From a virus, in IMG/VR virus record IMGVR_UViG_3300042923_001352, positions 1-64,000 of that record: a stretch of DNA of 64,000 nt; one strand, 5' to 3'. The notes beneath the pieces were generated by a model. It was not told where the DNA came from, ran no database searches, and saw only the letters and a program-made list of their open reading frames with translations. Position numbers and translations under genes: made by a program. Each line of letters begins with the position of its first letter. Position 1 is the first letter of the stretch. This document shows, piece after piece, positions 23,558 to 32,550 of the stretch.

Positions 23558-24307
23558 ATGTCATTTACTTTTGAATCTTCAAAAATTCGGTCTTTAGATA
23601 TTTCACAATTAGCTGGAAAAGCAGTAATTAAAGTTCACGATAAAAACGAAATTTTTATTGAGACAACTAATGAAGAAAAAGTTGAAGTAGAACGTGTTGG
23701 CCCTACCCTAGAAATAAAGGGTAAGCTAGAAGAAGATACAAATAAAAAAAGCAAATTTTCTTTCGGAAATATCTTTGGTTCTAATGTAGTGATTCAAAAC
23801 AATAATATCGTTTCAGGTAACAGCATTACCGTCATTAATGGTAAAGTTGTTAGTGGTAGTACAAGCGGCGGAAAACTGCCTGAAGTTAAAATGGAAATTT
23901 TTGTACCAAAGAATACTATTAAATTTCTTGATATCTCCGGGGTAATAAATGTGGAAGTTGATAGTATTTCAGAAAATCTTGACATCGATAATTCTGGTCA
24001 AACAAGGGTTAATGTATCGGGAATCGCTAACCTTAGCGTAGATACTTCTGGACAATCTAAGATTGAAGCTAATGGTGTTTCAAAACTCAATGCTGGTGTA
24101 TCTGGTCAAAGCAAGGTTGACGTTCACGGTACTAGCTTTAGCGAAATCGAAGTTGATATTAGTGGACAAAGTAACTTAACTATTATTAGCGATTCTATTG
24201 AAGAATTGGAAGCAGATATTTCTGGACAAAGTAAATTAGTTGTTCATGGAAACATTAAACAAAGAAATGTTCATAAGAGCGGACTAGCAAGTTTTAAAAA
24301 TACTTAA
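23558..24307 (+). CDS. DUF2807/GIN-type beta-helix protein
   Basis: A 249-aa protein. The last ~120 residues repeat a short unit around (D/V)(I/T)SGQSK (SGQTRVNV, TSGQSKIEANG, VSGQSKVDVHG, ISGQSNLTI, ISGQSKLVVHG), a pattern typical of the DUF2807 (putative auto-transporter adhesin head, GIN) domain that folds as a right-handed beta-helix. No signal peptide, so it is probably cytoplasmic or virion-associated. GAGGTG sits before the ATG. It lies under a Fur-box-like palindrome. Function is unknown; a binding or scaffold protein is plausible. Confidence 0.75.
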   Translation: MSFTFESSKIRSLDISQLAGKAVIKVHDKNEIFIETTNEEKVEVERVGPTLEIKGKLEEDTNKKSKFSFGNIFGSNVVIQNNNIVSGNSITVINGKVVSGSTSGGKLPEVKMEIFVPKNTIKFLDISGVINVEVDSISENLDIDNSGQTRVNVSGIANLSVDTSGQSKIEANGVSKLNAGVSGQSKVDVHGTSFSEIEVDISGQSNLTIISDSIEELEADISGQSKLVVHGNIKQRNVHKSGLASFKNT

Positions 24308-24315
24308 TTTGATTT

Positions 24316-24360
24316 CTAGGAAGGATTTATGAGGAATGATATTTTATACATCCTTCCTAC
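24316..24360 (+). other. Stem with long loop, function unknown
   Basis: TAGGAAGGAT and ATCCTTCCTA form a 10-bp stem around a ~23-nt loop that reads as short AT-rich sequence. No T run follows, so it is not a standard terminator; it might be an RNA processing or stability element between 24307 and the micro-ORF at 24442. Confidence 0.45.
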
Positions 24361-24441
24361 TAAGATTCAATCTGGTTCATCTCTGAGGATTAAATGATAA
24401 CCTTTTAATATCAAATAAAATAAAAATAGGAGGAATTATTT

Positions 24442-24534
24442 ATGACTGAGGTAACTTTAAACTTTGCATACTTCTTACTTGGCGCAGTAACAATGCTGGG
24501 TCTTGTAATTCACGTAAACAACAAACAAAAGTAA
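24442..24534 (+). CDS. Small single-span membrane protein (30 aa)
   Basis: An AGGAGG site (24428-24433) lies 8 nt before an ATG that opens a 30-codon frame: a polar start, a hydrophobic stretch FAYFLLGAVTMLGLVI and a basic end HVNNKQK. This is the pattern of a small membrane protein (miniprotein). Its strong SD in an otherwise empty 320-nt gap between larger genes argues that it is translated. Function is unknown. Confidence 0.6.
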   Translation: MTEVTLNFAYFLLGAVTMLGLVIHVNNKQK

Positions 24535-24629
24535 TTTAATTATCATGTAAAAATTTTCAACTATTTTGTCTAATATATTAAAAATTATTAAAAAGCAAGC
24601 CTATCATAAGAATGGAGATGCTTAAAGAA

Positions 24630-25709
24630 ATGGCAAATAAAATCAATTGGAATACTCAGCTAGATTCAAGAAGAATCGATCTTATAGTACAAGGTTTCTC
24701 ATATAGTGCAGTAGCATCAATACTGAATAATGAATTTCCAGCAAACGCAACTATTAACGCTGATGCAGTACAAAATAGATGTCGCGCTACAGAAACAACA
24801 AAAGCTCAGTTGATGTCTAAATCAAACGTTGCACGCGGTCAACAATTAAGTATGGCAAATGTAAAATCAACTACAAATAAAGGCTTATTTCCGACAAGTG
24901 CTTATGATATTGATGAAAGCGTAACCTTTACACCTGAAAAAAAGAGACGTCTTGAGGAAATTTACGATGAACTAAATGATGGTAAAGCTAAGAAGATTTT
25001 ATCCTTATCTGATTTACATGCACCATTCATTAACTTTGAAGCTGTAGAAAAAGCATTAATTGAACATAGCGATGCGGATGTTCTTATTCTTAATGGTGAT
25101 GTTTTTGATGGTCACGCACTTAGTGACTTTGATAAACTAAATGATTTCGACATTGAGATTGAATTCGAACAGGTTTTCATGTTCTTAGATGTAGCAACTA
25201 AACTCTTCGACAGGGTTTATTATGTTGGTGGAAATCATGACATGTCAAGGTTTGTTAGAATGGTGGCAAGAAAATTTGGACAAGGCATGAAAAATTACGT
25301 ACTCAAAAGACTTAATCCAATTGAATATGTTTGTGAAAAGTATAGTAATTTAACAATTGTACCTCACCAATTTATTCAAGTTGGAGAAGCTATTTTCAAT
25401 CATCCAGATGGTTATTCAAGTGCGCTAATGTCAACTGCTATGGGTCAAGAGAAAGCTATTAGAGCAAATGCTAATACATTGCTTCCTAACCCTAAATTTA
25501 GTCTTTTGTGTCAAGGTCATACTCATGATTTGGGTGAGTATTATGTCAATGATTGTAAAATAATGGAACAAGGGTGTCTCTGTCATCCAATGGACTATAG
25601 ATTCGATAAGCCAACAAGTAGAAGATGGCAACTTGGATATGCTGTCGTTCAATTAAATGCTGATGGTAGCGTGGATTTTAATAAATCCAGAACATATTCT
25701 GCAGAATAA
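24630..25709 (+). CDS. Calcineurin-like metallophosphoesterase with N-terminal helix-turn-helix-like part
   Basis: A ~359-aa protein. The catalytic blocks are LSDLHAPF (near residue 125), LNGDVFDGH, VGGNHDM and CQGHTHDLG, the two-metal metallophosphoesterase signature. The first ~60 residues (LIVQGFSYSAVASILNNEF) look like a DNA-binding helix-turn-helix, a common arrangement in phage metallophosphoesterases. Possible substrates are nucleic acids or cyclic nucleotides; not decidable. Start is uncertain: GGAG at 24614 is 12 nt before ATG 24630, and ATGs at 24612 and 24618 are alternatives. Confidence 0.8.
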   Translation: MANKINWNTQLDSRRIDLIVQGFSYSAVASILNNEFPANATINADAVQNRCRATETTKAQLMSKSNVARGQQLSMANVKSTTNKGLFPTSAYDIDESVTFTPEKKRRLEEIYDELNDGKAKKILSLSDLHAPFINFEAVEKALIEHSDADVLILNGDVFDGHALSDFDKLNDFDIEIEFEQVFMFLDVATKLFDRVYYVGGNHDMSRFVRMVARKFGQGMKNYVLKRLNPIEYVCEKYSNLTIVPHQFIQVGEAIFNHPDGYSSALMSTAMGQEKAIRANANTLLPNPKFSLLCQGHTHDLGEYYVNDCKIMEQGCLCHPMDYRFDKPTSRRWQLGYAVVQLNADGSVDFNKSRTYSAE

Positions 25710-25715
25710 TTTCAT

Positions 25716-25740
25716 AGGAGTCCAAATGGACTCCTTTTTA
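25716..25740 (+). terminator. Intrinsic terminator
   Basis: Arms AGGAGTCC and GGACTCCT with loop AAAT and TTTTA following. Confidence 0.85.
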
Positions 25741-25815
25741 ATTTGAATATTTGTTAAGTTTATGACACTATTACATATAATAATCTTATTATTAATTATG
25801 GGAGAGTAAGATAAG

Positions 25816-26739
25816 ATGAAAATACTTAGAGAAACTATAAAGGATTTGTTGAATTTTCGTAAAAAATTAGGTAAGGTTACCATACATTATAAAAGAGATT
25901 TAGCAACTATAACAAGCCTTAAAATACAAAAATATTATATGATACTTCCTCCAACCCCAAGGAATGTTGCAATTGTTGAAAATTTAAGATCCTTATATCC
26001 TGAATTGTCAATTGTACAGGAATGCGATCCTGAAAACAGAAAAACAATTGATTTGCTAAATATTCTAATTCAAGCATTGAAAAATAATAATATTACCCTA
26101 GATCACATTATAGCTGAATTAGTTAACAATTGTATTATTATTGATAGAAATGAAGAATTAGATGAATACTTAGATGCAGCAAAAGTCGGCAATGCTTTAG
26201 CTGCTGGTAAACGTTATGTTATTAAACAAATTGGATTTTTTGATTCGCAAGGTCCAATTTTTAATTCCTACAGTAAGTGTTTGGGTGATGTTATTACTAA
26301 AAAACTTAAGGAAAATGGTTGTGAACTCGAAATATTGTATATTGATGTAAGTGCAGATAGCAACGTTAATATTACTGCAAGAACTCGACTACCACTAAAC
26401 ACTCAATTTGATCAAACAGTACTTGAAAAAATTAGTTATTCAAACAATTTTAAAAAGGAAATTCACAATGAGATAAAAACCTGGTTAAGTGGTGAATTAA
26501 AGTTAAGTAATGCGGGTCTATCTTTTTCTAAATACTTAAAAATTCATATTCCAACAAAAGAAATTAAAAATTTCGTAAATAAGACATACGTCAAAGATAA
26601 GTCTGGACTTTGTGTTGAGCTTAATACGAGAATAAAACATAAACACTTTGAAACTCATTTTAGTATTAAGAAAATACCGTTGGACGAATTTTATAATTTT
26701 GTAACATGCATGATTTATAATAAAGTTGAAGTTATTTAG
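25816..26739 (+). CDS. Hypothetical protein
   Basis: A 307-aa unrecognised protein with GGGAGAG upstream of the ATG. It has alternating alpha/beta character with no clear catalytic motif; a notable part is a LAAGKRYVIKQIGFFDSQGPIF segment and a His/Lys-rich RIKHKHFETHF near the C-terminus. It follows a TATAAT at 25776-25781 and is closed by its own terminator, so it is monocistronic. Confidence 0.68.
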   Translation: MKILRETIKDLLNFRKKLGKVTIHYKRDLATITSLKIQKYYMILPPTPRNVAIVENLRSLYPELSIVQECDPENRKTIDLLNILIQALKNNNITLDHIIAELVNNCIIIDRNEELDEYLDAAKVGNALAAGKRYVIKQIGFFDSQGPIFNSYSKCLGDVITKKLKENGCELEILYIDVSADSNVNITARTRLPLNTQFDQTVLEKISYSNNFKKEIHNEIKTWLSGELKLSNAGLSFSKYLKIHIPTKEIKNFVNKTYVKDKSGLCVELNTRIKHKHFETHFSIKKIPLDEFYNFVTCMIYNKVEVI

Positions 26740-26743
26740 AATT

Positions 26744-26775
26744 AATCCCTAAGTGATTAGGGATTTTTCTTTTTA
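26744..26775 (+). terminator. Intrinsic terminator with GTGA loop
   Basis: Arms AATCCCTAA and TTAGGGATT close GTGA; T-rich tail follows. Confidence 0.85.
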
Positions 26776-26840
26776 GTGTAATTTTAGCAACTATTTATAG
26801 TATTCTCTTATAGAACATTACAAATAAGGAGTCGATATAA

Positions 26841-27503
26841 TTGAAACGTTTGACAAAGAAAGCATTAAATACAGTGCTTCAAGATAGTTTTAAGCAAGAT
26901 GTTGAAAAAGCACAACACCTACAAGAAGTGGTTCCGCAGCCAATGGATGGACATCCTCCAGTACATCCTCCGATATCAATGGATGCACATGACGAAATGT
27001 TGCCAGATGATGCAGAAGAAGTTGATAAAGAACACGATGTTGACAATGATGGAATGGGTTTTGATGAAACTCCGATTGAAGAAGCATTATTAAATGATAT
27101 TTGTTCAATGCAAGTACTTTATCAACAAGTTAAATTTTTCCATTGGATTGCTACTGGTGAAAACTACATAGCATCTCATAGATTCTTTGATGAGGTAGCT
27201 GAAGCTATTTTAAACCAAATTGATTTATTGGCTGAGAGATTGGTTTTCTTAGGAATTAATCCAATTGCAGAAATGGAAGAAATTGCCGATCGTTCATATG
27301 TTGAATTTACACAAATGGATAATGCGTTTAAATTTGATGGAGCAATTTCTATTATTGATGAAGCTCTTGAAAAGGTAATTGACAATTTGAAAAACAATGT
27401 AATGAAGGCTGGAGACTCTAAAAACATTGGGACAGAAAAAATGCTTCAAGATTTTGTTTATGATTTAGAAGTACTTCAACATCATATTCGTTCGTTTAAG
27501 TGA
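26841..27503 (+). CDS. Dps/ferritin-like protein with MKRLxK leader and acidic linker
   Basis: A 220-aa protein starting at TTG, 9 nt after AAGGAG. After MKRLTKKALN there is a Pro/His-rich, then strongly acidic linker (DDAEEVDKEHDVDNDG), and from about residue 80 a four-helix Dps fold. The ferroxidase ligands are all present with exact Dps spacing: His101, His113, Asp117, Asp128, Glu132 (12, 4, 11 and 4 residues apart, as in Listeria Dps), within KFFHWIATG, SHRFFDE and DLLAERL. Known Dps dodecamers oxidise and store iron and protect DNA. Phage Dps-like proteins are uncommon; this one may guard DNA during entry. The leader matches those at 11233 and 27509, so head packaging is possible (inference). 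Confidence 0.8.
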   Translation: MKRLTKKALNTVLQDSFKQDVEKAQHLQEVVPQPMDGHPPVHPPISMDAHDEMLPDDAEEVDKEHDVDNDGMGFDETPIEEALLNDICSMQVLYQQVKFFHWIATGENYIASHRFFDEVAEAILNQIDLLAERLVFLGINPIAEMEEIADRSYVEFTQMDNAFKFDGAISIIDEALEKVIDNLKNNVMKAGDSKNIGTEKMLQDFVYDLEVLQHHIRSFK

Positions 27504-27508
27504 TAACT

Positions 27509-28033
27509 ATGAAAAGACTTATTAAAGCTTTTAGGTCATCCAGTAATCATCCGGTTGTAAAATTTGTAGAAAATTGGTTTCATAATCATTCTTCAATGCA
27601 AAGAAATTATAGTTTTGTTGAACAAATTGCAGCAGAAAATAGCGATTGTATGTTTTCCGGTACTGCTTTTAGATTTATAGAACTCGAAGAACCATATGAA
27701 GTAGATAATCAAGAGAAATTAATAGAATATGCTTATAGTGCAATCGAACCGATTGAAGATATAAGTTCATTTTCAGCATCAAAAGCTGGCGTAGAATATT
27801 TCACTCAAACGGAGTACCCATCTTTTGGAGTTATAATTTCAGCATCAACAAATGGTATTTATTTACCTAATTTGGTACAAAAATATCAAAACGATATTGA
27901 TCAAAGTAGCGAGATTGACGGTAGAATTATAGATAGCATTACTCATGAAGATGAGGTAATTGTTATTGAACCAATTGGAAATTTTGAGATTGTTGCTTTA
28001 ATTGTAGAACATGAAATAAATTGGTTAAAGTGA
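27509..28033 (+). CDS. Hypothetical protein with MKRLxK leader
   Basis: A 174-aa protein beginning MKRLIKAFRSS, the third with this N-terminus. The rest has an FSGTAFRFIELEEPYE strand-loop-strand, and an EVIVIEPIGNFEIVALIVE strand pair near the end, layout compatible with an ADP-ribosyltransferase-like or other small alpha/beta fold, but I see no catalytic residue to support a name. It follows the Dps-like gene with only 5 nt between stop and ATG (a GTG at 27500 is an alternative), so they are coupled. Terminator follows. It is the last gene before the structural block. Confidence 0.65.
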   Translation: MKRLIKAFRSSSNHPVVKFVENWFHNHSSMQRNYSFVEQIAAENSDCMFSGTAFRFIELEEPYEVDNQEKLIEYAYSAIEPIEDISSFSASKAGVEYFTQTEYPSFGVIISASTNGIYLPNLVQKYQNDIDQSSEIDGRIIDSITHEDEVIVIEPIGNFEIVALIVEHEINWLK

Positions 28034-28034
28034 T

Positions 28035-28062
28035 AAAAAGAACCTTAATTGGTTCTTTTTTT
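28035..28062 (+). terminator. Intrinsic terminator
   Basis: Arms AAAAAGAACC and GGTTCTTTTT, loop TTAATT, T run. It separates the preceding genes from the tail block. Confidence 0.85.
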
Positions 28063-28099
28063 TGTGTTAAACACTTTTCTAACTTTTCTAACAATTTTT

Positions 28100-28212
28100 A
28101 ATATTTAAATAATATGGTAATAAAACTCTACCATGTATATATTCTAAGAATAGAACAAAGTGTTTTGACTTCAACCAATAAATTGGTTGAAGATTGATTT
28201 TTAGCAAAGGGG
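28100..28212 (+). promoter_or_regulatory. Leader of the tail-gene block with late-like promoter and hairpins
   Basis: An element AATATTTAAATAATATGGTAATAAAAC (written in parts: AATATTTAAATAAT, then GGTAATAAAAC) resembles those upstream of 39664, 47277 and 53503. Downstream are a weak stem AGAACA..GTGTTTT and a perfect palindrome TCAACCAAT-AA-ATTGGTTGA (28171-28190) just before the GGGGGG SD. Confidence 0.55.
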
Positions 28213-28221
28213 GGATGTATA

Positions 28222-30240
28222 GTGATCGCCGTTACGTATATTAAATTTTTATTTAAGGGTCCAAATGGTGCTGATGAAAATTCAAAATGGATATTTTTGA
28301 TTGATCAAGAAAAGGACACCTATAAAGCATTTGAAGTTGGTAAAGAATATACTTTGACTTCAGAAGAAATTGAATTTATACCGAAGGACATGTATACAGT
28401 TGTTTCAATTCTTGGCGGTATACAAGATAGTACAACAAACGGAAACATACTTGCATATGGTACAGAAATTGTAGTATATAATGATACAGCTATAAAGGCA
28501 TTAATAGATACAAAAGCAGATAAAACAGAAATTGCTAATGCACTAGCTGAGTTAACTGATGTTGATGTTTCAAACAAAACAAATAATTACGTTTTAACAT
28601 ATGACTCAACAACTCAAAAATTTGAGTCAAAACCGTTACCAAACGGAACAGGCAGTGGAGCAACTAACTTAAATGGTCTTAGTGATGTTGATGTAACTTC
28701 AGTCGCTCCAGCCAATGGAAATGTGTTAACATATGACAATGTTGCTGGTAAATGGAAACCAGGCAGTGGTGGTTTGCAAACAGTTACAATAGCAAATGTT
28801 ACCGGTTTACAATCTGTCTTGGATGGTAAAGCTGGAGTATTGCATACTCATACTCTATCAAACATTACAGATATTAATATTACAAATAAAACCAATGGAT
28901 TCATATTAACCTATGATTCCGCTACTGATAAATTTGTGTCAAAAGCTCCTGCTGCAGGCAGTGGTTCAACAGTAACATCATCAACCAACAATGGTAAAAT
29001 TAAAATTGATGGTGTAGACACTGTTGTTTATAATGATGGTTCAATTTTAACATCATTAGCAAACAAAACAGATATTGGTCATAACCATACGTTATCAAAT
29101 ATCTTAGATGTTGATGCTGCAAACAAAGTAAGTGGACATGTATTAACTTATGATACAACAGTTAACAAGTTTGTGTCAAAAGCTTTACCCGTAAGTGGAT
29201 CAGTAGTAACCGGATCAACAAACGGTAAAATTAAAGTTAATAATGTTGATTTAATGGTTTTTGATGATAGCGTTATTCAGACATCGTTGTCTGGCAAAGC
29301 TAACGCAACGCATAATCATACTTTATCAAACATTATAGACGTTGACGTTGCTAACGCAACCAACGGATTTGCTTTAATTTATGATTCTGCATCAAGTAAG
29401 TTTAAAGCACAAGCTATACCATCTTCTCCTACACAAATTGTAGTAAAGGATTCTTTTTCTGGAACAGCTAATACTACAAAAACATATGATTCAGATATGA
29501 CAAATTTTGTAATCAATAACACAGGCGCTACCAGTCTATCATTTGTTATTAATGGAATTACAATTCCTGTAAATGCTGGTGCTAGCTTTGATGATGCGTT
29601 TGAACCATTTAGACAAATAACAATTACAGCGAGTGGGGCATACAATGCATTAGTGAAAGGTAAACCAGTGCTTACAGTTACATCGTCTTTAGCTGGTGGT
29701 ACTTATGAGTTAACTCAATCTGTAACTTTGACTACAAAAGAAAGTGCAACAATCTACTACACAATTGACGGAACAGTACCAACAACATCTAGTCAATCAT
29801 ATAGTGGACCAATTACAATCTCTACTACAACTACACTAAAGTATTTTGCAAAAGATGTAGATGGTACCTCAAGCTCAGTTCAAACAGCAGTATATACTAT
29901 CAATGTTGGTGGCGTTGAATGGACATATGATTTCGTTGTACCACAATCAAATGGCGTCTATACACTAACAAGTGAAGGTTCGTGGATTTACGATTTAACA
30001 AATGAAGATGTATATGGTCCAGCTTTAGACGGCGTAAATCCTAAAATGAAATTATTAACACTAGGTGTACAAGATGGAAGTCCAGATGAACCAGGACAAG
30101 AATTGCCAAGAGATGGATTCGATGTATTTGCCGCTCCTTCAATGCACGGTGCTTACAGTTATGATTCAGATACAAAACAATTCTATTTCCAATCTGCGGC
30201 AATGAACCCTTACTATTTTAGAATTGTTAAATACGTATAA
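28222..30240 (+). CDS. Tail fibre / connector protein with DVDVxNKTNG repeats
   Basis: A 672-aa protein with a GTG start after a GGGGGG SD. Residues ~110-410 hold five imperfect repeats of an L(S/T)DVDV..N(K/A)TNGxxLxYD..xxKFxSK module with HTHT/HNHT starts, a trimerising connector common in Bacillus phage tail proteins. One chitobiase/hexosaminidase C-terminal-like (CHB_HEX) repeat follows (TIYYTIDGTVPTTSS), and a C-terminal domain from about residue 563 (VEWTYDFVVPQSNG...) that is repeated in the next protein. It probably attaches fibres to the baseplate or adds adhesion. First gene of the tail block. Confidence 0.8.
   Translation: MIAVTYIKFLFKGPNGADENSKWIFLIDQEKDTYKAFEVGKEYTLTSEEIEFIPKDMYTVVSILGGIQDSTTNGNILAYGTEIVVYNDTAIKALIDTKADKTEIANALAELTDVDVSNKTNNYVLTYDSTTQKFESKPLPNGTGSGATNLNGLSDVDVTSVAPANGNVLTYDNVAGKWKPGSGGLQTVTIANVTGLQSVLDGKAGVLHTHTLSNITDINITNKTNGFILTYDSATDKFVSKAPAAGSGSTVTSSTNNGKIKIDGVDTVVYNDGSILTSLANKTDIGHNHTLSNILDVDAANKVSGHVLTYDTTVNKFVSKALPVSGSVVTGSTNGKIKVNNVDLMVFDDSVIQTSLSGKANATHNHTLSNIIDVDVANATNGFALIYDSASSKFKAQAIPSSPTQIVVKDSFSGTANTTKTYDSDMTNFVINNTGATSLSFVINGITIPVNAGASFDDAFEPFRQITITASGAYNALVKGKPVLTVTSSLAGGTYELTQSVTLTTKESATIYYTIDGTVPTTSSQSYSGPITISTTTTLKYFAKDVDGTSSSVQTAVYTINVGGVEWTYDFVVPQSNGVYTLTSEGSWIYDLTNEDVYGPALDGVNPKMKLLTLGVQDGSPDEPGQELPRDGFDVFAAPSMHGAYSYDSDTKQFYFQSAAMNPYYFRIVKYV
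28560..29430 (+). repeat. LSDVDVxNKTNG-type connector repeats
   Basis: Five degenerate ~33-residue coding repeats. Further copies occur in the genes at 30256, 31857, 36142, 43643 and 49859. It looks like the shared docking/linker module that joins the different fibres. Confidence 0.75.
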
Positions 30241-30255
30241 GGTAGGTGGGTAATA

Positions 30256-31842
30256 ATGGCACCACTAACAAATGCCGATAGAAAACAAATGCAGCTTGAT
30301 TTAATGTGGACTGCAATAAATGATAATGAGCTTTTGCCTTATTCACCAATAAAATCATTAAATAAACAATTAATCACAGATAATAAATCATTTATTAAGT
30401 CTATTAACGAAGTGATGGATAAGTTAAAAATTAATGACACTACCGTTACTAATTTCAATGCTAATTTCAATACTTTAATTGGTAACCGAGAGTTAGAAGT
30501 TGCTGATTGGAATAACTTGAAGAAAATTGACCGCAATGTTATTAGAGCTATATACAAGGTCTATTTAAACGTTGAGCAATTAATTGAAGATATGGACAAT
30601 CACAAACACACATTAACCGATATAACAGATGTAGACGTTACAAACAAAATAAATGGTTATGCTTTGCAATATGATTCTGTTGCAGGAAAATTCATATCAA
30701 AACCACTACCTACCGAAAACGGTGGTAGTGGTTCATCTGTTTCAGATAGTACGACAAATGGAAATATTCTTATAGATGATATTGAAGTGAATGTATATAC
30801 GCATCCAACAAATCATCCTGCTTCTATTATTACTCAAGATGCTAATAATAGATTTGTTACAGATGCTGAGAAAACCACTTGGAATGCAAAGGCAGAGGTC
30901 TCCAATGTGTACACGAAATCAGAGACCGATGACAGAATTCAATCAATAATCAATGCTGCACCTGCAGCTCTTGATACGTTAAGTGAACTAGCAATTGCAC
31001 TTGGTAATGATGCTAATTTCTCTACAACAATTACAAACAGCTTAGCAAATAAGGTAGATAAAATTTCAGGGAAAGGTCTATCGGAATCTGATTTTACTAT
31101 CACCGAAAAGACAAAATTATCTGGTATTTCATCCAACGCTAACAATTATGTTCATCCAGCAAATCATTCTGCCTCTATTATTTCTCAAGACTCCAATAAT
31201 AGATTTGTAACAGATGCAGAGAAAACTACTTGGAATGCTAAAGCTTCAACATCTATAGTTACTACATTAGTAGATGGTTTAATGAGCTCTGTTGATAAAA
31301 CAAAATTAGATGGGATAGCAACTGGGGCAAATAACTATGTTCATCCGGCAAATCATCATGCTTCTGTTATTACTCAGGATGTTAATAATAGATTTGTTAC
31401 AGACGCTGAGAAAACTGCTTGGAACAGTTTAATTAGTACTGTTAGCACTCTGCAATCACAACTAGCAGATGCACTTGCGAGAATTGGTGTCTTGGAACTC
31501 GATACTTCTGCAGAAGTAGAATGGACATATGATTTTATTATACCACAATCAACTGGTATCTATACTCTAACAAGTAATGGAGCATGGAATCACACTTTAA
31601 CAACTGAAGATGTATATGGTCCAGCTTTAGATGGACTTAACTCAAAAATGAAATTACTAACATTAGGAGTAGAAGATGGTGCCCCTAATGAACCAGGTCT
31701 AGAAGTACCAAGAGATGGATTTGATTCATCCACTGCACCCTCTATGCATGGTAAATTTCAATATGATGAAGGATTGCAACAAATTACGTTTCAATCTGGA
31801 GCCATGAATCCTTATTATTTTAGAATTATAAAATACGTATAA
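30256..31842 (+). CDS. Tail fibre / connector protein with YVHPANHPAS repeats
   Basis: A 528-aa protein. The N-terminal ~110 residues (RKQMQLDLMWTAINDNELLPYSP) are repeated in the next gene. One DVDVTNKINGYAL module is followed by three copies of a unit Y(V/T)HPxNHxASIITQDxNNRFVTDAEKT (shown shortened), a trimeric fibre motif with His-x-x-x-His that often binds metal. A short coiled coil (STLQSQLADALARIGVL) precedes a C-terminal domain closely matching that of the protein at 28222 (VEWTYDFIIPQSTG... to FRIIKYV). This domain may be the receptor-binding or tip part. A GGTGGG SD precedes the ATG. Confidence 0.8.
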   Translation: MAPLTNADRKQMQLDLMWTAINDNELLPYSPIKSLNKQLITDNKSFIKSINEVMDKLKINDTTVTNFNANFNTLIGNRELEVADWNNLKKIDRNVIRAIYKVYLNVEQLIEDMDNHKHTLTDITDVDVTNKINGYALQYDSVAGKFISKPLPTENGGSGSSVSDSTTNGNILIDDIEVNVYTHPTNHPASIITQDANNRFVTDAEKTTWNAKAEVSNVYTKSETDDRIQSIINAAPAALDTLSELAIALGNDANFSTTITNSLANKVDKISGKGLSESDFTITEKTKLSGISSNANNYVHPANHSASIISQDSNNRFVTDAEKTTWNAKASTSIVTTLVDGLMSSVDKTKLDGIATGANNYVHPANHHASVITQDVNNRFVTDAEKTAWNSLISTVSTLQSQLADALARIGVLELDTSAEVEWTYDFIIPQSTGIYTLTSNGAWNHTLTTEDVYGPALDGLNSKMKLLTLGVEDGAPNEPGLEVPRDGFDSSTAPSMHGKFQYDEGLQQITFQSGAMNPYYFRIIKYV

Positions 31843-32550
31843 AGGACGTGATAATAATGGGTACACCATTGACAACCGAAGACAGAAAACAGATGCAATT
31901 TGACGTACTTTGGAATACTATGGCAGATAACGAATTACTTCCATTTTCAGGAGTTAGTGCATTAAACAAACAATTAACTACTGATAATAAAATTGTTATT
32001 AAAGCTATTAATGAATTGTTAACAAAATTAAAAATCAACGATACTACAGTTACTAATTTCAATGCCAATTTCAATACTTTAGTTGGTAACTATGAATTAG
32101 AAACCGCTGATTGGGACAATTTAAAAACAATTGATACCAATGTAATTAAGTCAATATATAAAGTGTATTTGGATGTTGTTGCATTGAACGATAAGGTATT
32201 AGAGACTTATACAGCTGCGGAAAAGACAAAATTAGCTGGTATTGCTGCTAATGCAAATAACTATGTACATCCCGCTAATCACCCTGCATCCATTATTACT
32301 CAAGATGCTACTAACAGATTTGTAACAGATGCAGAGAAAACTACTTGGAATGCTAAAGCTTCAACAACTGCAGCCACTACATCCGTTAGTGGTTTAATGA
32401 GTTCTATTGATAAAACAAAACTAGATGGTATAGCAACTGGAGCAACTAATTACGTACATCCAGCTAACCATCCTGCATCTATTATTACTCAAGATGCTAC
32501 TAACAGATTTGTAACGGATGCAGAGAAAACATCTTGGAATACTAAAGCTA
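30796..32550 (+). repeat. YVHPANHPASIITQD coding repeats
   Basis: Five copies at about 30796, 31147, 31336, 32261 and 32451, each about 32 residues, spread over two adjacent genes. They are nearly identical in nucleotide sequence, so they could recombine. Confidence 0.8.

Noticed and set aside
23558-24307. Calling the SGQS-repeat protein a tail fibre
   Set aside because: It lies outside the tail block, lacks connector modules, and its repeats match the DUF2807/GIN pattern better.
28171-28190. Palindrome TCAACCAAT-AA-ATTGGTTGA as a phage attachment or integration site
   Set aside because: No integrase, tRNA or flanking direct repeat is visible; a leader hairpin is the simpler reading.
30796-32550. 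CRISPR-like array
   Set aside because: The repeats are in-frame coding units of a fibre protein, about 100 nt long and widely spaced, with no spacer pattern.
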